A stretch of DNA of 64,000 nucleotides from NCBI RefSeq assembly GCF_016591975.1, contig NZ_AP024169.1, positions 4,475,001 to 4,539,000 on the forward strand, read 5' to 3'. The notes under the pieces are model-generated. The model was not told where the DNA came from, ran no database searches, and saw only the letters and a list, made by a program, of their open reading frames with translations. This document shows positions 27,520-37,533 of this stretch, in pieces; the first letter of the stretch is position 1; every line of letters starts with the position of its first letter. The position numbers and the translations under genes are program-made. The stretch comes from Anaeromicropila herbilytica. Lineage in GTDB: Bacteria; Bacillota; Clostridia; Lachnospirales; Lachnospiraceae.

Positions 27520-30500
27520 TTATCCTTCTAATACTTGAAGCAATTCTTCTTTTGACATCGCAGATAGAGAGATTCCTTCTGCAGATATAATCTGATCAGC
27601 CAACTCTTTTTTCGTATCTTGTAACTTTAATATTCTCTCTTCAATAGTATCTTTTGCAATTAATTTCATTACGGTTACGGTATTTTCCTGACCGATGCGG
27701 TGAGCACGGTCGGTCGCTTGATTCTGTGCTGCAATATTCCACCAAGGATCATAGTGGATAACGATATCTGCTGCAGTTAGATTTAAACCAGTACCACCTG
27801 CTTTTAGGGAGATTAAAAATACATCCTTTTTCCCTTCTTGAAATTCATTCACCATCTCTTTTCTTTTTTCTTTACTTGTCTTTCCTGTTAACAATAGGGT
27901 CCTCATTCCTTTTTGCTCTAGTGAACCTTGAATACGCTCAAGCATTGTTGCAAATTGTGAAAATATCAACAGCTTATGCCCCGCGGACACTGCGTTATCC
28001 ACAATTTCCACACAGGTATCCAGTTTTGCCGACCCGCTCTCATAATTCTCATAACATAAAGATGGATCACAACAGATCTGACGTAGTTGTGTGATTGCAG
28101 CTAATACCTGCAATTTATCTTGGTTATAATCACTTTCTGATTTATTTGCTAACTGCTCTATGATTTTCTTCTCATTTGCTTTATATAGTTTCTCTTGTTC
28201 CTCTTCTAATTTCGCATAGACAATCTCTTCTAACTTATCAGGAAGTTCTTTTAACACTTCCTTCTTCAATCTTCTCAATATAAACGGCTTTATCATTCTT
28301 TGGAGTCTAAGAGTTGCAACGTTATCCTGAGACTCAACTATCGCCTTTTCAAATTCATTTTTAAATCGATTATAACTATACATATATCCTGGCATTAAAA
28401 AATCAAATATGCTCCATAATTCACTTAATCGATTCTCAATTGGTGTTCCTGTTAACGCAAATCGGCACCTTGACTTAATTGCTTTCACTGCCTCTGCTGC
28501 CTGGGTATTGGAATTCTTAATATATTGTGCTTCATCAATAATATGATAGTTAAATTGTAACTCTTGATAATATTCAATATCTCTTTTTAACAAATCATAA
28601 GAGGTAATAAGAAGATCATATTGATTGGATTCTTGAATCATTCTTTTTCTTTGCTCTGCACTTCCTATTACTGTACATACTCGTAACCGAGGAGAAAACT
28701 TTGTACATTCACTATCCCAATTATATACCAAAGATGCTGGACATACCACAATACTTGTCCCTTCTTTTGAAGCTGTAAGTAATGTGATTACTTGAAGTGT
28801 CTTACCAAGTCCCATATCATCCGCAAGAATACCCCCAAATCCATACTTTCCTAGAGTACGTAGCCACTGATACCCATTCTCTTGATATGGTCTAAGTTCA
28901 GCCTTCACTTCTTTTGGAACCATAAATTCACTATCTTCTGTTGACTTCATTTCTCTAATTAGAGTTCGAAACTCCCCATCGCGCTCTGCTTTTGCTTTAT
29001 TCGCATTTTCTCTAATGACTGAATCCAGATATAGTGCTCGGTACATTGGTAATATTACATTTCCTTCTTTAAAATCTGCGTCCTTCAGATGTAATCCTTC
29101 ACTTATCTCTAATAGCATCTCCAAGCCGTTGTCTTGTAACTTAATAAATTCTCCACTCTTTAGACGATGATATTTTTTACGTTTCTTATAATCAGAGAGT
29201 ATATTCTCCATTTCTTTTCGCTCAATTCCTTGTACATCAAAAGAAAAGGAAAGAAGACCACCTGACACGCTAACTCCAGTGGATACACTTGGTGTTGTTA
29301 CAATTCTTACTTTTTTAAATGCCTCCGATACATATACCTGGCCTATCTTATTTAATTCCTCTACACCTTCTTCTAGTAAAAGCAATAAACTATCTTCATC
29401 CTGTAGGTAATACAATTTATTCTTCTTATCTATCTGATTGAAATATTTTTCTACTTGATATCTTGTTTTATATTCCTTCTCGTAATCTCTATTGGATTGC
29501 ATATCAGAAGTCTCTGTAATTAGATTCACTACTTCTTCTCCATAGATTTCCTCCACTTTGCAAGTAACTGCATTCCCTTTCACAAGATCTAAGTGAATTT
29601 GAATCACAGCTTCTACTGGCCTGTAATCATTAAAATCAATGTCTTTCACTTTTACGTCCATGCCGCTTTGTAACACAGGTAGAATCTTGCTTGAAAATGT
29701 TGCAAAATCTGCACTTGCTAATTCCAAGGTAGGTTGCATAATCTGTAATGGAAAATAACTTTTTCTTGCACGTTCTATATTTTCGGACATTATATTTAGA
29801 AAGCTCTCATATTGGTGATAATATTCTAAGCCACATATATGAATAACGCCGTGATACATGATATAACACTGTTTTCTTCCCATTAATAACAATATATTCT
29901 CCATGGTAATTTGTGCGCTTTCGATTTCACCAAGCATACTCTCTTTTTGTTTATTCTTTATTCCTAGAATATAAACCGGAAGTCTAGGATTCTCTCTCTT
30001 TATATGAACTTTTGTCTTATCATTTCCTTGGTGTAGATCAACTAAGATTTCTTTATCCTCATATAGCTCCATTAACCGATCCAGATGAAGGGCATCTAGT
30101 GTTAGACTCTTTCTAGCCTGACTAGTACTTCCCCACATATATATACTATTGTAATGTTCCTTCTCTTTTCCATCCGTTGCATCTATTATAAAATTAACAA
30201 TAGGTAAAGATTCCTTAGAAAAAGCACTCTGTCGATGCACAAACTCTAGATTCTTTCCATAAGAAACAGATCGAACGTTCTTAATATCATCTGCTAATTT
30301 AAAAATATCCTTTACTACATATTTTTGTTTCTTACCGATTCGTAACTCTATTGTTTCTCGCTCAGCTTCTAGGTGAAAGGTTAATTCTAGTTCCACTTCA
30401 CCATCGTTGTACTCCATGCAGAATTGACTTTTTTCTTTAAATAAATAGGAATCTATTATTTTTTTTAAATCATGGGATGTTTCTGCTGGAGCATTACGTT

Positions 30501-30834
30501 CCTTCTTACTATCATTATCATCTACCAACTCATTATAATAAAGAAGCATACTAACAATATGTTTACATATTCCTGGATATTGGTTATATGCTAAGCAATC
30601 GCAAGAAGCTCCTCTGATTTTATTTGTCTTAGCATTGCTATCAATACTGACATCGACAAAATAATCTTCCGTTCCACTTCCTTCTACCATTCCTGAAATA
30701 TAATCTACACCGGATAGGTTTCTTTCTTCGCTCAAGTCTACATCATATAAGCACTCCTTTTGGTTTAGAATTACACCTCTTTGATAAACGGCTTGACTAC
30801 ATTGTGATAGTATTTCATTCTTTGTTATCTTCAT
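27520..30834 (-). CDS. SWIM zinc-finger SNF2-family helicase
   Basis: The 1,104 residues begin with a SWIM zinc finger (CDCLAYNQYPGICKHI, CxC...CxH, about 78-93), then a long middle region of the bacterial SNF2-associated type, then two RecA-like SNF2 domains: LADDMGLGKTLQ (Walker A), DEAQYIKN, FALTGTPIENRL, and motif VI QATDRAHRIGQ. Such proteins are ATP-driven DNA translocases, probably acting on protein-DNA complexes in transcription or repair. Similar genes are common single-copy genes in Firmicutes, so I do not read it as a defence gene here. It is 75 bases upstream of dnaE. Confidence 0.92.
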   Translation of the reverse strand: MKITKNEILSQCSQAVYQRGVILNQKECLYDVDLSEERNLSGVDYISGMVEGSGTEDYFVDVSIDSNAKTNKIRGASCDCLAYNQYPGICKHIVSMLLYYNELVDDNDSKKERNAPAETSHDLKKIIDSYLFKEKSQFCMEYNDGEVELELTFHLEAERETIELRIGKKQKYVVKDIFKLADDIKNVRSVSYGKNLEFVHRQSAFSKESLPIVNFIIDATDGKEKEHYNSIYMWGSTSQARKSLTLDALHLDRLMELYEDKEILVDLHQGNDKTKVHIKRENPRLPVYILGIKNKQKESMLGEIESAQITMENILLLMGRKQCYIMYHGVIHICGLEYYHQYESFLNIMSENIERARKSYFPLQIMQPTLELASADFATFSSKILPVLQSGMDVKVKDIDFNDYRPVEAVIQIHLDLVKGNAVTCKVEEIYGEEVVNLITETSDMQSNRDYEKEYKTRYQVEKYFNQIDKKNKLYYLQDEDSLLLLLEEGVEELNKIGQVYVSEAFKKVRIVTTPSVSTGVSVSGGLLSFSFDVQGIERKEMENILSDYKKRKKYHRLKSGEFIKLQDNGLEMLLEISEGLHLKDADFKEGNVILPMYRALYLDSVIRENANKAKAERDGEFRTLIREMKSTEDSEFMVPKEVKAELRPYQENGYQWLRTLGKYGFGGILADDMGLGKTLQVITLLTASKEGTSIVVCPASLVYNWDSECTKFSPRLRVCTVIGSAEQRKRMIQESNQYDLLITSYDLLKRDIEYYQELQFNYHIIDEAQYIKNSNTQAAEAVKAIKSRCRFALTGTPIENRLSELWSIFDFLMPGYMYSYNRFKNEFEKAIVESQDNVATLRLQRMIKPFILRRLKKEVLKELPDKLEEIVYAKLEEEQEKLYKANEKKIIEQLANKSESDYNQDKLQVLAAITQLRQICCDPSLCYENYESGSAKLDTCVEIVDNAVSAGHKLLIFSQFATMLERIQGSLEQKGMRTLLLTGKTSKEKRKEMVNEFQEGKKDVFLISLKAGGTGLNLTAADIVIHYDPWWNIAAQNQATDRAHRIGQENTVTVMKLIAKDTIEERILKLQDTKKELADQIISAEGISLSAMSKEELLQVLEG

Positions 30835-30964
30835 TGAGCGTGGCTCCTTCTATGTTTAAAACAAATCTTGTTGTTCTCTTCTGTTCTTTTTTCTAATCGT
30901 CAATACTTTATATAAAAACAAGTATATCTTGATTTTTTTATCTTGTAAAGCTTTCGGAGTATAA

Positions 30965-31007
30965 GCAAAAAACATTATCGACTTCTCTCATGAAGTTAAT
31001 AATGTCT
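30965..31007 (-). terminator. Terminator of the pseudaminic acid operon
   Basis: ACATTATCGACTTC pairs with GAAGTTAATAATGT with one or two mismatches around TCTCAT, followed by six T on the minus strand, 23 bases after the pseG stop. Confidence 0.85.
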
Positions 31008-31029
31008 TTTTCTCATATTGTATAACTAT

Positions 31030-32058
31030 TCAGATATTATTAATAATACACTGTGCAATTCGACTCGCACCTTTCCCATCTACTACTTTAGTAAGTGCAT
31101 TTGCCATTTGAATTCTCTTATCATTATTTACTAAGAAATAATCAATTCCATCCATAATCTTATCCATGCATAGCCTTTCATTCTCTCTGATATCACCAGC
31201 ATAAATAGCTAGATTATTCGATTCAAAACCTCGAACTCCTGGTAATTGATTATCTGCAAAAGCAAAACATATCATAGGGATTCCACATGCACATAGCTCA
31301 TACATCGTAAATCCTCCTGCTGTAATTGCTAAATCACATGAGTTCATCAATTCATACATATTAGTTACATTATAGTGTAACTCTATATTTTTATTATACC
31401 TAGCTATATCAATAAGTTTTTCTTTATTTTTATTAAAATTTCCAACTATAACATGAAAAATTAACCCCTTAAATTCACTTCTTTTTATTATTTCATCTAA
31501 GCACAAACCTGCTACATTATATTGATCTGATCCTCCAGAAGTAATGAAAACATGTTTTACATTCTTGCTTATCAAAGGTTTTCTATTTTGAAACTCTTTC
31601 CTTAAAGGTGCATAAGATAATCCCATACATAGCCTCACATCGCTATCATTATACCAGCTATGATACCCAAGTTGATTCCAGTAAATATTGTAATTAATTA
31701 ACATATCAACAGAATGTGAAAAACTACCCAAATCGTCAATGTAAATAGTCTTACATTTTTGTCTTAATTTTAACAAATAAATATCTGTAACATAATAAGA
31801 ATCTATTAACAAATGTGTTATATTTTTCTCATGAATCAACCTAAGTAAATCATTTAATTCATATTCAAGATCATTCCACCTTGAATTCAAGCATATTCTT
31901 TCAAAACCTTTAGATTGTAACAAAGCAGATGGTTCTTCATCTGCCGTAATAAATATGCACTCTTCTCCATTCTTTCTCATTTCTTCTGCAATGGTAAGAC
32001 AACGCATAATATGTCCTGAAGCAATATATGAATTCGCATCTGCTCTAATATATAACAT
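31030..32058 (-). CDS. pseG: UDP-2,4-diacetamido-trideoxy-altropyranose hydrolase (PseG)
   Basis: PseG removes UDP from UDP-2,4-diacetamido-2,4,6-trideoxy-L-altrose, the fourth step to pseudaminic acid. The 342 residues have the GT-B-like fold with the catalytic His in IASGHIMRCLTIAEEM, LLIDSYYV, YIDDLG and the UDP-binding ITAGGFTMYELCACGIPMI. It is the last gene of the operon and shares a base with the pseC stop, so the two are translationally coupled. Confidence 0.92.
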   Translation of the reverse strand: MLYIRADANSYIASGHIMRCLTIAEEMRKNGEECIFITADEEPSALLQSKGFERICLNSRWNDLEYELNDLLRLIHEKNITHLLIDSYYVTDIYLLKLRQKCKTIYIDDLGSFSHSVDMLINYNIYWNQLGYHSWYNDSDVRLCMGLSYAPLRKEFQNRKPLISKNVKHVFITSGGSDQYNVAGLCLDEIIKRSEFKGLIFHVIVGNFNKNKEKLIDIARYNKNIELHYNVTNMYELMNSCDLAITAGGFTMYELCACGIPMICFAFADNQLPGVRGFESNNLAIYAGDIRENERLCMDKIMDGIDYFLVNNDKRIQMANALTKVVDGKGASRIAQCIINNI

Positions 32059-33191
32059 TATTTAACTCCTTGTACACAATCAATTACTTGTTTTATTACA
32101 TAGCTTTGTTGCTCATCTGTCAAATCAGAATATAGTGGTAAACTTATTGCCTTACTATAGAATTCTTCAGCATTGTGACAACATTCTTTATCATATCCAT
32201 TTTTCAGATAATATGGTTGCTTATACACAGGAATATAATGTACGTTTACCCCTATCCCTTTTTCTCGTAATCTATCAAATACGTGTTTGCGATCTATATT
32301 TTGCACTTGGATAACATAGAGGTGCCAGCTATTATGACATTCATCTTTTTGAAAAGGTATGATAATATTATCTAATTCTTTAAATGCATTATTATAGTTT
32401 TCAACCAACTTCTTTCTTCGTTCAATGAAATTATCAAGTTTCTTTATTTGATTAATTCCTAATGCACACTGGATGTCAGTCATTCTATAATTATAACCTA
32501 ATTCTAATTGTTCATAATACCAATCTCCCTCATTATGAGTCATTCGATTTGTATCTCTTGTAATGCCATGTGAACGAAAAAGTATTAAGCTATCATAAAA
32601 TTCTTTACTATTAGTCGTAATCATACCGCCTTCACCAGTGGTAATGTGCTTTACTGGATGAAAACTAAACGTAGTCATATCTGATATACTTCCTATTTTC
32701 TTTCCCTTATAATCTGCTCCTAATGCATGTGCTGCATCTTCTATTACAATTAGGTTATGTTCTTTTGCTATTTTATGAATCTCATTCATATCACAAGGTT
32801 GTCCCGTATAATGAACTGCTATAATAGCTTTTGTCTTGGAGGTTATCTTTTTACGTATCTCGTTCGGATCTATATTATAAGTATCAGGATTGATATCTGC
32901 AAAAACAGGTGTGCCACCACAGTATAATACGCTATTAGAAGATGCTACAAAAGTGATAGGAGTAGTTATTACCTCATCACCTACTCCTATTCCCGCAGCA
33001 TAACAAGCTGCATGTAATGCTGCAGTTCCATTTGATATTGCTACTGCATATTTCGCTCCTACATAATCGGCTACAGCTTTCTCAAATTCCTCGATCTTGG
33101 GACCAGTTGTCAGGAAATCTGATTTTAATACCTCAATTACTGCTTGTATATCATCTTCATCTATTGATTGTCTTCCATATGGTATATACAT
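32058..33191 (-). CDS. pseC: UDP-4-amino-4,6-dideoxy-L-AltNAc transaminase (PseC)
   Basis: PseC aminates the 4-keto sugar made by PseB, with pyridoxal phosphate and glutamate. The 377 residues are a DegT/DnrJ aminotransferase starting MYIPYGRQSIDEDD, a typical PseC opening, with NGTAALHAA, EDAAHALGA and the PLP lysine K181 in SFHPVKHITTGEGG. The SFHPVKHITTGEGG version is characteristic of PseC rather than of 3-aminotransferases. The start is the ATG at 33189-33191 after GGAGG; the frame runs ten codons further upstream. Confidence 0.93.
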   Translation of the reverse strand: MYIPYGRQSIDEDDIQAVIEVLKSDFLTTGPKIEEFEKAVADYVGAKYAVAISNGTAALHAACYAAGIGVGDEVITTPITFVASSNSVLYCGGTPVFADINPDTYNIDPNEIRKKITSKTKAIIAVHYTGQPCDMNEIHKIAKEHNLIVIEDAAHALGADYKGKKIGSISDMTTFSFHPVKHITTGEGGMITTNSKEFYDSLILFRSHGITRDTNRMTHNEGDWYYEQLELGYNYRMTDIQCALGINQIKKLDNFIERRKKLVENYNNAFKELDNIIIPFQKDECHNSWHLYVIQVQNIDRKHVFDRLREKGIGVNVHYIPVYKQPYYLKNGYDKECCHNAEEFYSKAISLPLYSDLTDEQQSYVIKQVIDCVQGVK

Positions 33192-33293
33192 ACGAACCTC
33201 CATTCTCTTATAATACCTCAACTAAGGCATAAGTACTTTTAATTCTCTATTCAGAACTTTCTATTGAAATGAATCTGATAATTAACTGAATAG

Positions 33294-33746
33294 TTATAAT
33301 TTTTTAGTATAAGTTAAATGATCTTCAGCCTGTTGATTTGTACGACTATATAAATTACTTTCAAATATTTTTATTGAAGAGATATTCCCACTTTTAACAC
33401 TCGCATAGAGGTAATCCAATCCATCTTCTCTTGCCTTTTCTTCAATTAACTGGATTATTATGTTACCATACCCTTTTCCCCTATACTTTTTGGCAATACT
33501 ATAACTAATTATTGCACTATTATCATTATAGTCTAGGCGTATTTGTCCAATTGGGCAATTACCACTCATAAGAATAAACATTTTACATTCTTTTGAATTT
33601 CTTTTCCCATCAAACCACTTTACATGTTCCTCATATGTTATTTCATCTGCAGTAAATGAATTCTGCCTTACCATAGTATCATTTGCCCATTGATAAAGTA
33701 GAACACAATCATCACTAAAAACTGGTCTTAAATACAGATTCTCCAT
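33294..33746 (-). CDS. pseH: GNAT N-acetyltransferase, likely PseH
   Basis: This is a GNAT-fold protein of 150 residues with LRPVFSDDCVLLYQWAND and the acetyl-CoA loop KYRGKGYGN. Placed between pseI and pseC, it most likely acetylates the 4-amino group of the PseC product, the one step otherwise missing from the pathway. I start at the ATG at 33744-33746 because GGAG lies six bases before it; an ATG four codons earlier (33758) is also possible. The reaction is inferred from context and fold. Confidence 0.82.
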   Translation of the reverse strand: MENLYLRPVFSDDCVLLYQWANDTMVRQNSFTADEITYEEHVKWFDGKRNSKECKMFILMSGNCPIGQIRLDYNDNSAIISYSIAKKYRGKGYGNIIIQLIEEKAREDGLDYLYASVKSGNISSIKIFESNLYSRTNQQAEDHLTYTKKL

Positions 33747-33795
33747 TTTAATCTCCATTCCGATAAACTCTTTATTTCACACTAATCCCCAATTA

Positions 33796-34833
33796 TTATC
33801 TACCTATATCATCATATTTCAAAGGCGTTCCTCTTAGAATATCTTTATTTGCATATTGACCTATCACTTCATTATAATGCTTTGGAGCGAGACCATATCC
33901 CGGACGAATTATCCTGACATTCTGACTCGTCAGTTGTTCTCCATTTTTGATATCTTCAACTACAAATATAGAACGTCTAAAATTGATATTGCTCTTCTCA
34001 TTTTCAGTTGGACCATAGCTAACTCTACCAAATGCTTTTTCCACTTGACGAATCTCTTCTACCATACTTTTGAATTCATGAGGCTCCATCGAAAAGGAAG
34101 CATCTGGATTATCAATTTCTCTACTAATACAAAAATGTTTCTCGATAATACTTGCACCTAATGCAACAGCAGTTATTGCTCCAACCGAACCCATTGAATG
34201 ATCTGATAATCCTACTGGGAGATCAAATGTATCAGCTAAATGAACCATTGTTTTAAGATTCATTTTATCTGTTACAGCAGGATAAGCACTCGAACATTTT
34301 AGCAAAGCTAACTGATTATGATATTTACGTACTGCATTAACCGCCTCTTCTATTTCGCCTAACGTTGCCATACCAGTTGACATTATAATGGGTTTATTCT
34401 TGATTGCAATATATTCAATTAATGGTATATCAACCAATTCGAAAGAAGCTATTTTATAAAATTCCATTCCAATACTCTCTAAGAAATCTACAGATGTGTT
34501 ATCAAAAGGTGTTGAGAAAAAATCTAGTCCAATTCGGTTTGCTTCTTGTTTTAATTCTTCATGCCACTCCCATGGTGTATAAGCTTTTTGATATAAACTA
34601 TATAAATTTTCGCCCTTCCAAGTTCCATTTGATATATTAAAATATTCATTATTACAGTCTATGGTCATAGTATCAGGTGTATAGGTTTGAATTTTCACGC
34701 AATCAGCACCTGCATCTTTGGCCGCATGTATAATTTCTTTCGCATTTTCAATTTTTCCGGCATGATTAGCGGACATTTCTGCTATGATGTAGGTTTTTTT
34801 TATACTAAGATAATCTAATAATTTAATCCCCAT
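33796..34833 (-). CDS. pseI: Pseudaminic acid synthase
   Basis: PseI condenses 2,4-diacetamido-trideoxy-altrose with phosphoenolpyruvate to pseudaminic acid. The 345 residues have the NeuB TIM barrel (YIIAEMSANHAG, DCVKIQTYTPDT, FFSTPFD, CSSAYPA, GLSDHSMG, IIEKHF) and the C-terminal antifreeze-like SAF domain (SIFVVEDIKNGE, RIIRPGYGLAP). IAEMSANHAG and DNPDASFSMEP are closer to PseI than to sialic or legionaminic synthases. The start is the ATG at 34831-34833 after AGGAG. Confidence 0.93.
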   Translation of the reverse strand: MGIKLLDYLSIKKTYIIAEMSANHAGKIENAKEIIHAAKDAGADCVKIQTYTPDTMTIDCNNEYFNISNGTWKGENLYSLYQKAYTPWEWHEELKQEANRIGLDFFSTPFDNTSVDFLESIGMEFYKIASFELVDIPLIEYIAIKNKPIIMSTGMATLGEIEEAVNAVRKYHNQLALLKCSSAYPAVTDKMNLKTMVHLADTFDLPVGLSDHSMGSVGAITAVALGASIIEKHFCISREIDNPDASFSMEPHEFKSMVEEIRQVEKAFGRVSYGPTENEKSNINFRRSIFVVEDIKNGEQLTSQNVRIIRPGYGLAPKHYNEVIGQYANKDILRGTPLKYDDIGR

Positions 34834-34908
34834 AATACTCCTATCTACAAAATTTAATAACATATTTTTATACATTAAGCATTTATTGCTTCACCTTTAT
34901 AATGGTTA

Positions 34909-35811
34909 TTATTTATTTTTTGCCCATAAACTTGGTAATATAATACTCTTATTGATATTCTGAAAAGTATTTTCTAGCTCATTGAGAATTCCACTAGGCA
35001 ATTTATTCATTTTAAACACTTCTATATCTTGAATCAATTGTTCCTTAGTATCTACTCCAAATACTAAGTAATCTACAAATTGGTTATCTAGAACGAAATG
35101 AAGTAGTGCATTTGTCTTTTCAATCTTATTTCTACTTAATAGAGCATCTAATTCTTTTAAATACGGTCTTACCTCATATAAGTGATTTGGAATACATTCC
35201 TCATTCATCATAAATAATCCTTGTAAAAATGCACTTCTTGCAAATATAGTTATACCTTTATCCTTGGCTTTTACTAAAAATCCTGTAGATAATCCTCTTT
35301 GGTCTAATATACTGAAAGGAAGTTGTATGTAATCAACAACCCCTGTTTCTATCGCTTTCTCTCCATCCTCTATATCATAAATAGATACTCCAATATTTTT
35401 TACATACCCCTCTTTTTTTATTTCAACTAATGCATTAACAATTGCCTTGTTATTGATATAGGATGGTGTATGTAACAAATATCCATCTAATTGTTTAATA
35501 TTTAATTTATTTAATGATAATAATATTTCTTGATGCACCAAGGTATTTAAATCAATATTACTATTTTCTAGTATATTGGGCCTTAATTTTGAAATTACTT
35601 TTATCTTATCTGATAAATTTCTTAGTTTAATATATTTACCTAATAGTTCTTCTGCATTACCATAGGCAGCCGCAGTATCGATAATATCAATTCCATTTTC
35701 TATCGCATAATCAAGCATCTCAAAACTTGATTCTTCCGAAGGTTGTCCAAGTGTGTTATTTATTCCATACTTCATACCAAATTGTACCGTACCAAGACAT
35801 AATTTAGCCAT
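34909..35811 (-). CDS. Aldo-keto reductase in nonulosonate operon
   Basis: The 300 residues start MAKLCLGTVQFGMKYGINN and have the AKR barrel with DTAAAYGNAEELLGKY (catalytic Asp and Tyr). It overlaps no neighbour; its ATG (35809-35811) is close to the SDR stop, with GGGAGG before it, so the longer frame to 35862 is not used. It is not part of the five-enzyme pseudaminic route. AKR genes of this kind recur beside NeuB-type and CMP-sugar synthetase genes, so reduction or tailoring of a nonulosonic acid precursor is a reasonable guess. Confidence 0.85.
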   Translation of the reverse strand: MAKLCLGTVQFGMKYGINNTLGQPSEESSFEMLDYAIENGIDIIDTAAAYGNAEELLGKYIKLRNLSDKIKVISKLRPNILENSNIDLNTLVHQEILLSLNKLNIKQLDGYLLHTPSYINNKAIVNALVEIKKEGYVKNIGVSIYDIEDGEKAIETGVVDYIQLPFSILDQRGLSTGFLVKAKDKGITIFARSAFLQGLFMMNEECIPNHLYEVRPYLKELDALLSRNKIEKTNALLHFVLDNQFVDYLVFGVDTKEQLIQDIEVFKMNKLPSGILNELENTFQNINKSIILPSLWAKNK

Positions 35812-35836
35812 ATATGAATCCTCCCTCGTCAATACT

Positions 35837-36607
35837 TTAATATAAGCTCCACCCACCATCAATTTTAATTAGCTGTCCAGTACAATATGAATTTTCTGGT
35901 GATAACAAAAATTTTACTGCATGATTAAATTCATCATTTTTTGCCATGCGATTCATTGGAGTTCTTTTACAATATTCATCTACAAAAAACTTACTTTGCT
36001 TACTAGGATTTTCAATTCCCCCAGCAAGAATAGCATTAGTCCTAATACCTTTCTTAGCATATTTAACCGCAAAATATTTTGTAATATAATTTAGAGCAGC
36101 TTTCGATGATGCATAAATAAGTGATGTTGGTATCGTATCAGAATCATATACTCTATTGTCAGGAACACATTCACTGTAAAAGGATGAGATATTAATAATT
36201 GCTCCTCCCTGTTCCATTAAATCGCTGGCTATTTTTCCACTAAGAAATGTTGTTGCAAAAACATTACAATCATAATGTTTTCTCCATTCATCTATTTCTA
36301 ACTCAAATGGATCTAATATTGGACTTCTACAAACTGCACAGTTAATTAAGCCGTAGATTTGTTCATTATTTTTCTTTAAATCATCAATAAAATTTTGAAT
36401 ATTATCTTGACAATTAAACAATAGCTTCATAGGCTTACAACGTAATTGCTCTTCTTTCGTTAGTGATTCAAAAAACTTGCTTAAACTTTCCTGTTTTCTA
36501 GATGTCGGTATTACGGTTGCACCCTGGTTTAATAAATATCTTGTAATTACTTCGCCCAACCCAGAACATCCAGCTGTTATAATAATTTTTTTGTTAACTA
36601 GCGGCAT
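35837..36607 (-). CDS. Short-chain dehydrogenase, PtmA-like
   Basis: The 256 residues are a classical SDR: NAD(P) loop TAGCSGLG near the N-terminus, INCAV, catalytic Ser in INISS and YASSK (Tyr and Lys), and a C-terminal GQLIKIDGGWS. It follows a CMP-sugar synthetase gene directly. This SDR plus synthetase pairing resembles ptmA-ptmB of Campylobacter flagellin glycosylation. Substrate unknown. AAGGAGAT precedes the ATG. Confidence 0.87.
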   Translation of the reverse strand: MPLVNKKIIITAGCSGLGEVITRYLLNQGATVIPTSRKQESLSKFFESLTKEEQLRCKPMKLLFNCQDNIQNFIDDLKKNNEQIYGLINCAVCRSPILDPFELEIDEWRKHYDCNVFATTFLSGKIASDLMEQGGAIINISSFYSECVPDNRVYDSDTIPTSLIYASSKAALNYITKYFAVKYAKKGIRTNAILAGGIENPSKQSKFFVDEYCKRTPMNRMAKNDEFNHAVKFLLSPENSYCTGQLIKIDGGWSLY

Positions 36608-36672
36608 CTTTATCTCCTTAATTGAAGAATTCTACAAACAACTTCAAGAATATATATCTATCTTATTCCTTA

Positions 36673-37353
36673 CTATCTATTACTTAATAACAAAGAACAT
36701 ATGTCAAAATCTAATTGATTTCTTATATGAATTGATCTTTCTTCTGGCATAGTAACCCTCATAATATTTTTTCCGAAATAATTGCGATATTGAAGAACTT
36801 TTTCTGTTCTCCCTACTTTAATAGCACCATTCGGACGATAAACTGGATTTAGATATTTACGATCTACTAACATCTTATTTCCCAAGCATAATTCCGTGAA
36901 ACCATCTTTCGTATCTTCTAAAGCCCAATGAAAGTAATGTGGATCAATTGGTGTAGTACTAAGTACGAAATCACATTTTGAATTTTGCTGCATTAATAAA
37001 TTAGCTCCTAATATGTCCTCAATATCTCTTAGTGGTGATGTAGGTTGCATACACCATAATAAATCGTAATGTTTTTTTAACTGATTATAGAAATAAATGA
37101 CTGGTTCTGTAGAACTAATTTCATCTTTTGCTATATCCTTTGGTTCCATAAAAGGAACATTTGCTCCATATTTTAATGCTATTTCAGCATATTCTTCACT
37201 ATCAGTAGCAACAAAAACTTCATCAAATATTCCTGAATTAAGACAAGCTTGAATAGTATATGCTATAACAGGCTTTCCACATAAATCTAATATATTTTTA
37301 TCCTTTAACCCTTTGGATCCACTTCGTGCAGGAATTACACATAATGACTTCAC
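36673..37353 (-). CDS. CMP-nonulosonic acid synthetase (NeuA/PtmB/PseF family), first paralogue
   Basis: The 226 residues form a cytidylyltransferase that activates a nonulosonic acid with CTP. The nucleotide loop is IPARSGSKGLKDKN, followed by ATDSEEYAEIA, MQPTSPLRDIEDI and YRPNGAIKV. It starts at a GTG 7-8 bases after AGGAGG. It may serve as PseF, or it may act with the adjacent SDR on a second sugar. About 180 bases of non-coding DNA separate it from the second paralogue. Confidence 0.88.
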   Translation of the reverse strand: MKSLCVIPARSGSKGLKDKNILDLCGKPVIAYTIQACLNSGIFDEVFVATDSEEYAEIALKYGANVPFMEPKDIAKDEISSTEPVIYFYNQLKKHYDLLWCMQPTSPLRDIEDILGANLLMQQNSKCDFVLSTTPIDPHYFHWALEDTKDGFTELCLGNKMLVDRKYLNPVYRPNGAIKVGRTEKVLQYRNYFGKNIMRVTMPEERSIHIRNQLDFDICSLLLSNR

Positions 37354-37533
37354 TCTCTAACCTCCTTTTCATTTGACATTGGCTACATCTTCGTCTTTGT
37401 CATTCTCAATGATATATTTAATTAAACTAGCTCACATCTATCATCTTTGAATACGTACAAACAATGGCTATGAAAATCTTATTTTTTACTCAAAATCTAT
37501 GTCTGCGACTTATTTTCAGAAATAAATTTAATA

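Noticed and set aside
27520..30834. SNF2 helicase as part of a phage-defence system
   Set aside because: SWIM-SNF2 genes are common housekeeping genes in Firmicutes, and the neighbours (dnaE, pfkA) are core genes with no defence partners.
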